From Azotobacter vinelandii CA (GTDB lineage: Bacteria > Pseudomonadota > Gammaproteobacteria > Pseudomonadales > Pseudomonadaceae), in NCBI RefSeq assembly GCF_000380335.1, contig NC_021149.1, positions 1,736,001 through 1,800,000 on the forward strand: a stretch of 64,000 bases of DNA, in the 5' to 3' direction. Each line of letters opens with the position of its first letter. Within the stretch, counting starts at the first letter, position 1. Shown here piece by piece: positions 61,976-64,000 of this stretch. A program made the position numbers and the translations under genes. The notes under the pieces are model-generated. The model did no database searches. It was given only the letters and a program-made list of their open reading frames with translations, and was not told where the DNA came from.

Positions 61976-62580
61976 GCCGGACCAGCCTTGGTAACCACGG
62001 GACAGGTGTTCCAGCAAGCCGCATGCCATGGGCTAAACGATTGATTTTAAATAACTAAGTCTATTTTTCTGTACGCTTCGCTACATAGCGGGATGGCGTC
62101 TGTGTGGGGTAGGGGACAAAGTTGCGGGGCTCCTGGGCGGCCGGGATGTGCCTGGCGCGGTTTCAGGTGCCGGACCGGGGGCTGGCCGGAAGGCGAACGG
62201 GAGCATCGTTTCGATCGGTATATGTGTATCGCGCGAAGTCATATAAGGTTTATGTATCCGAAAGTTCGCTTCATTCATTTTCCTTTTCGAAACGGATGGC
62301 ATTTCCCGATGTAGATGGGACAATTTTTGTAATAGCTGGACTTTGACATTTCCCAAGTGCGGTTGCAGTATCGCCTTGGATTTTCCGGCTCGGACAGTTC
62401 ATGTCGGCTTTCCGGATTTTTGCTTCAATTTTATTGCCTTTTGCTGAAATTAGACGGCAAGTTCGGCTTTTCCGAAAGTTTCGGGCCGAAGGTGTTTGAT
62501 TTTTCGATGTCCGGCCTTATATGTAACTAGCGCACGCCTTGCGGCATGCGATCCTTCATCGGCAACCAGTAGAGAAAACC
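61976..62580. other. AT-rich divergent promoter region
   Basis: About 600 bases between the divergent AAA+ and DUF2076 genes. It is AT-rich near 62035-62075 and again at 62215-62520, with no supported gene. Short frames on both strands lack ribosome sites. No repeat was recognised. Confidence 0.5.
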
Positions 62581-63339
62581 ATGCAGTCTGAAGAGAAGAA
62601 TCTGATCGATGGCCTGTTTTCCCGCCTCCGCGATGTCGAAGGCCAGTCCACGCCTCGCGATCCGCAGGCCGAGAGCGTGATCAGGGAGCACATCGCCCGT
62701 CAGCCGGCTGCTCCCTACTACATGGCCCAGGCGATCATCGTGCAGGAAAACGCCATCCAGCAGCTCGACGGCCGCGTCAAGGAGCTCGAGGCCCAGATTG
62801 AACAACTGAAGCAGCAGCAGGCCCAGAACGACAGCCGCCAGCAGAGCAGCGGCGGTTTTCTGGCCGGCCTGTTCGGCGGTGGCCGCAGCGAACCGAAGCC
62901 CCAGCAGCCCGTCGCCCGCCCGCAACAGCCGGTGGCCCGCCCGGCCGCTTCTTCGGGCTGGAGCGAGCCCGGCTACGGCAATCAGGGCGGCTTCGGCCAG
63001 CAGCCCGGCCAGCAGCCCGGCTTCCAGCGTGGCGGCGCCTATGCTCCCCAGGCGGGGGGCGGTTTCCTCTCCGGCGCCCTGCAGACCGCGGCCGGCGTGG
63101 CCGGCGGCATGGTGCTGGGCAATGTGCTGATGGATCTGTTCAACGGTGACGAGGGGCACGCGGCGGCTGCCGAAACCGCGGCGGCCGCGCCGGAGCCGGC
63201 TCCGCAGGTCGCCGAAGAAAGCCATGCGCCGCAGGAAGACTACTTCGCCGATAGCGGCGATAGCGGCGGCGACTACTTTGCCGACAGTGGCGATGCCGGT
63301 GGCGACTTCTTCGGCGGCGACGACGAAGACTTCGTCTGA
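62581..63339 (+). CDS. DUF2076 family protein
   Basis: 252 residues. The N-terminal part (1-80) is the DUF2076 block, LIDGLFSRLRDVEGQ then HIARQPAAPYYMAQAIIVQE and a coiled coil with IEQLKQQQ. The middle is low-complexity Gln/Pro/Gly (about 95-165), then a glycine-rich hydrophobic stretch GGGFLSGALQTAAGVAGGMVLGNVLMDLF (about 160-190) that could insert in or lie on a membrane, and the end is acidic with repeated DYFADSGDSGGD units (about 219-245). Family function is unknown. A tandem hairpin follows the stop. Confidence 0.82.
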   Translation: MQSEEKNLIDGLFSRLRDVEGQSTPRDPQAESVIREHIARQPAAPYYMAQAIIVQENAIQQLDGRVKELEAQIEQLKQQQAQNDSRQQSSGGFLAGLFGGGRSEPKPQQPVARPQQPVARPAASSGWSEPGYGNQGGFGQQPGQQPGFQRGGAYAPQAGGGFLSGALQTAAGVAGGMVLGNVLMDLFNGDEGHAAAAETAAAAPEPAPQVAEESHAPQEDYFADSGDSGGDYFADSGDAGGDFFGGDDEDFV

Positions 63340-63352
63340 TCCGATCCGCAGA

Positions 63353-63414
63353 CGCGGAGCCGTCCCGGACGGCTCCGCGGAATGCCGCGGGGCGCTTCGC
63401 ATGCGAGGCGCCCC
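63353..63414. terminator. Double hairpin between convergent genes
   Basis: CGCGGAGCCGTC (63353-63364) pairs perfectly with GACGGCTCCGCG (63368-63379). A second hairpin uses GGGGCGC (63389-63395) and GCGCCCC (63408-63414) with inner TCGC-AT-GCGA. Both are very GC-rich and symmetrical, suited to stopping transcription from either side. Confidence 0.6.
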
Positions 63415-63427
63415 TGGCTTCAGGACA

Positions 63428-63772
63428 TCAGACTTTCTTCACGAACTCCGACTTCAGCTTCATCGCGCCGATCCCGTCGATCTTGCAATCGATGTCGTGG
63501 TCGCCGTCGCACAGACGGATATTCTTCACCTTGGTGCCGACCTTCACCACCAGGGACGAGCCCTTGACCTTCAGATCCTTGATCACGCTGATGGTGTCGC
63601 CGTCCTGCAGGACGTTGCCGACCGAGTCCTTGATCACCCTGCCGCCTTCTTCCGCCGTTTCGGCCGCCCCGCCGGCGGACCATTCGTGGGCGCATTCCGG
63701 GCAGACCAGTTGGGTGCCGTCCTCGTAGGTGTATTCGGAAGCGCATTTGGGGCAGGGAGGCAGGGAGCTCAT
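63428..63772 (-). CDS. yjdM: Zinc-ribbon protein YjdM (alkylphosphonate uptake PhnA-like)
   Basis: 114-residue protein. An N-terminal zinc ribbon [21 protein letters not shown] (cysteines at 7, 10, 24 and 27) is followed by the PhnA SH3-like domain with [19 protein letters not shown] and [21 protein letters not shown]. Despite the old name it is not a phosphonate hydrolase; its role is unsettled. It is unrelated to the phosphonoacetate hydrolase at the start of the window. Confidence 0.92.
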   Translation of the reverse strand: MSSLPPCPKCASEYTYEDGTQLVCPECAHEWSAGGAAETAEEGGRVIKDSVGNVLQDGDTISVIKDLKVKGSSLVVKVGTKVKNIRLCDGDHDIDCKIDGIGAMKLKSEFVKKV

Positions 63773-63906
63773 GGGGTGTCCTCGGGTACGGCACAATGAA
63801 TGGGGCGGGGATTGTATAGCTTTTGGCCGGCCCCGACAGCGGGCGGGCCGTGCCGATGGCCGCAGGTCCGGCGGCCGGAGGCTCCGCTCCTCGTTGCGCG
63901 GTCCCT

Positions 63907-64000
63907 CTACCTTCTGGGCATTATCCGGTGGTGGGACCAGGGTTCGTGCCGGGCGTTTTCCTTGAGGTTCCGGTCGGCGAAGCGGTACCAGCCTTCCTTG
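63907..64000 (-). CDS. 3' end of a gene cut by the window edge
   Basis: The minus strand is open from the edge for 30 codons (ending [16 protein letters not shown]) to a TAG at 63907. Codon use fits coding DNA, but the piece is too short to name. The family is not recognised. Confidence 0.35.
   Translation of the reverse strand, partial: KEGWYRFADRNLKENARHEPWSHHRIMPRR

Noticed and set aside
63428-63772. A link between the zinc-ribbon PhnA-like protein and the phosphonate operon at the start
   Set aside because: The shared name is historical. The proteins are unrelated in sequence and lie 60 kb apart.

Overview
The window is GC-rich (high G+C third codon positions) and reads as chromosomal DNA of a Pseudomonadaceae member; the gene sets HbcR/3-hydroxybutyrate, ColRS with its methyltransferase and InaA partners, DUF2790, DUF2789 and a HexR-type zwf control site all point to Pseudomonas or Azotobacter, and the cluster of DabA/DabB bicarbonate uptake plus a fructose-to-6-phosphogluconate gene block makes Azotobacter my preferred guess (inference, not proven). 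No tRNA, rRNA, CRISPR array, intact insertion sequence or prophage was seen.

Layout. 1-3618: a minus-strand phosphonate operon (phnD, phnC, phnE, then the start of a phosphonoacetate hydrolase cut by the window edge) facing a divergent GntR/FCD regulator with a palindromic operator between them. 3856-10297: a metallo-hydrolase, then the ketone-body module (CoA transferase A and B, 3-hydroxybutyrate dehydrogenase, GntP-type permease) and its sigma-54 activator HbcR, with a sigma-54 promoter and upstream palindromes. 10465-11223: a crotonase-fold protein with altered catalytic residues. 11468-19118: zwf, pgl, pgi, an FHS sugar transporter, a PfkB sugar kinase and a DUF4432 sugar-epimerase-like protein, preceded by a HexR site; together they can carry fructose to 6-phosphogluconate. 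19216-23233: an AT-richer TonB receptor with fecR and fecI, flanked by a 127-bp direct repeat, with a Fur box. 23663-27174: a DUF2790 protein, an MFS exporter with a hydrolase relic, and a LysR regulator.

27235-31190: inaA-like kinase, methyltransferase, colS and colR, with a family of AGGGCGTG-ended inverted repeats, including a 267-bp MITE-like element beside the genes and a collapsed copy forming the colR-colS spacer. 31191-37690: small protein, retropepsin-like protease, SixA-type phosphohistidine phosphatase, a PhoU/DUF47-like protein translationally coupled to a dikinase-like protein lacking the C-terminal PEP barrel, and a CHAD protein. This last set looks like an uncharacterised phosphohistidine/polyphosphate system and is my main candidate for novelty.

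38365-44554: DabA, DabB and a SulP transporter for inorganic carbon uptake. 44927-47791: an overlapping triad of glycosyltransferase, DUF2334 deacetylase-like protein and YbhN-type membrane protein, probably making or moving a glycolipid. 47806-50502: small stress and housekeeping genes (cold shock protein, DUF2789, universal stress protein, YajD-like HNH). 50712-59585: a very large SNF2 helicase, then DctB/DctD and an MHS-type dicarboxylate/2-oxoglutarate permease with a sigma-54 promoter and three repeated DctD-type sites. 59770-64000: truncated hemoglobin, an orphan AAA+ ATPase, DUF2076 protein, YjdM zinc-ribbon protein and a gene fragment at the edge.
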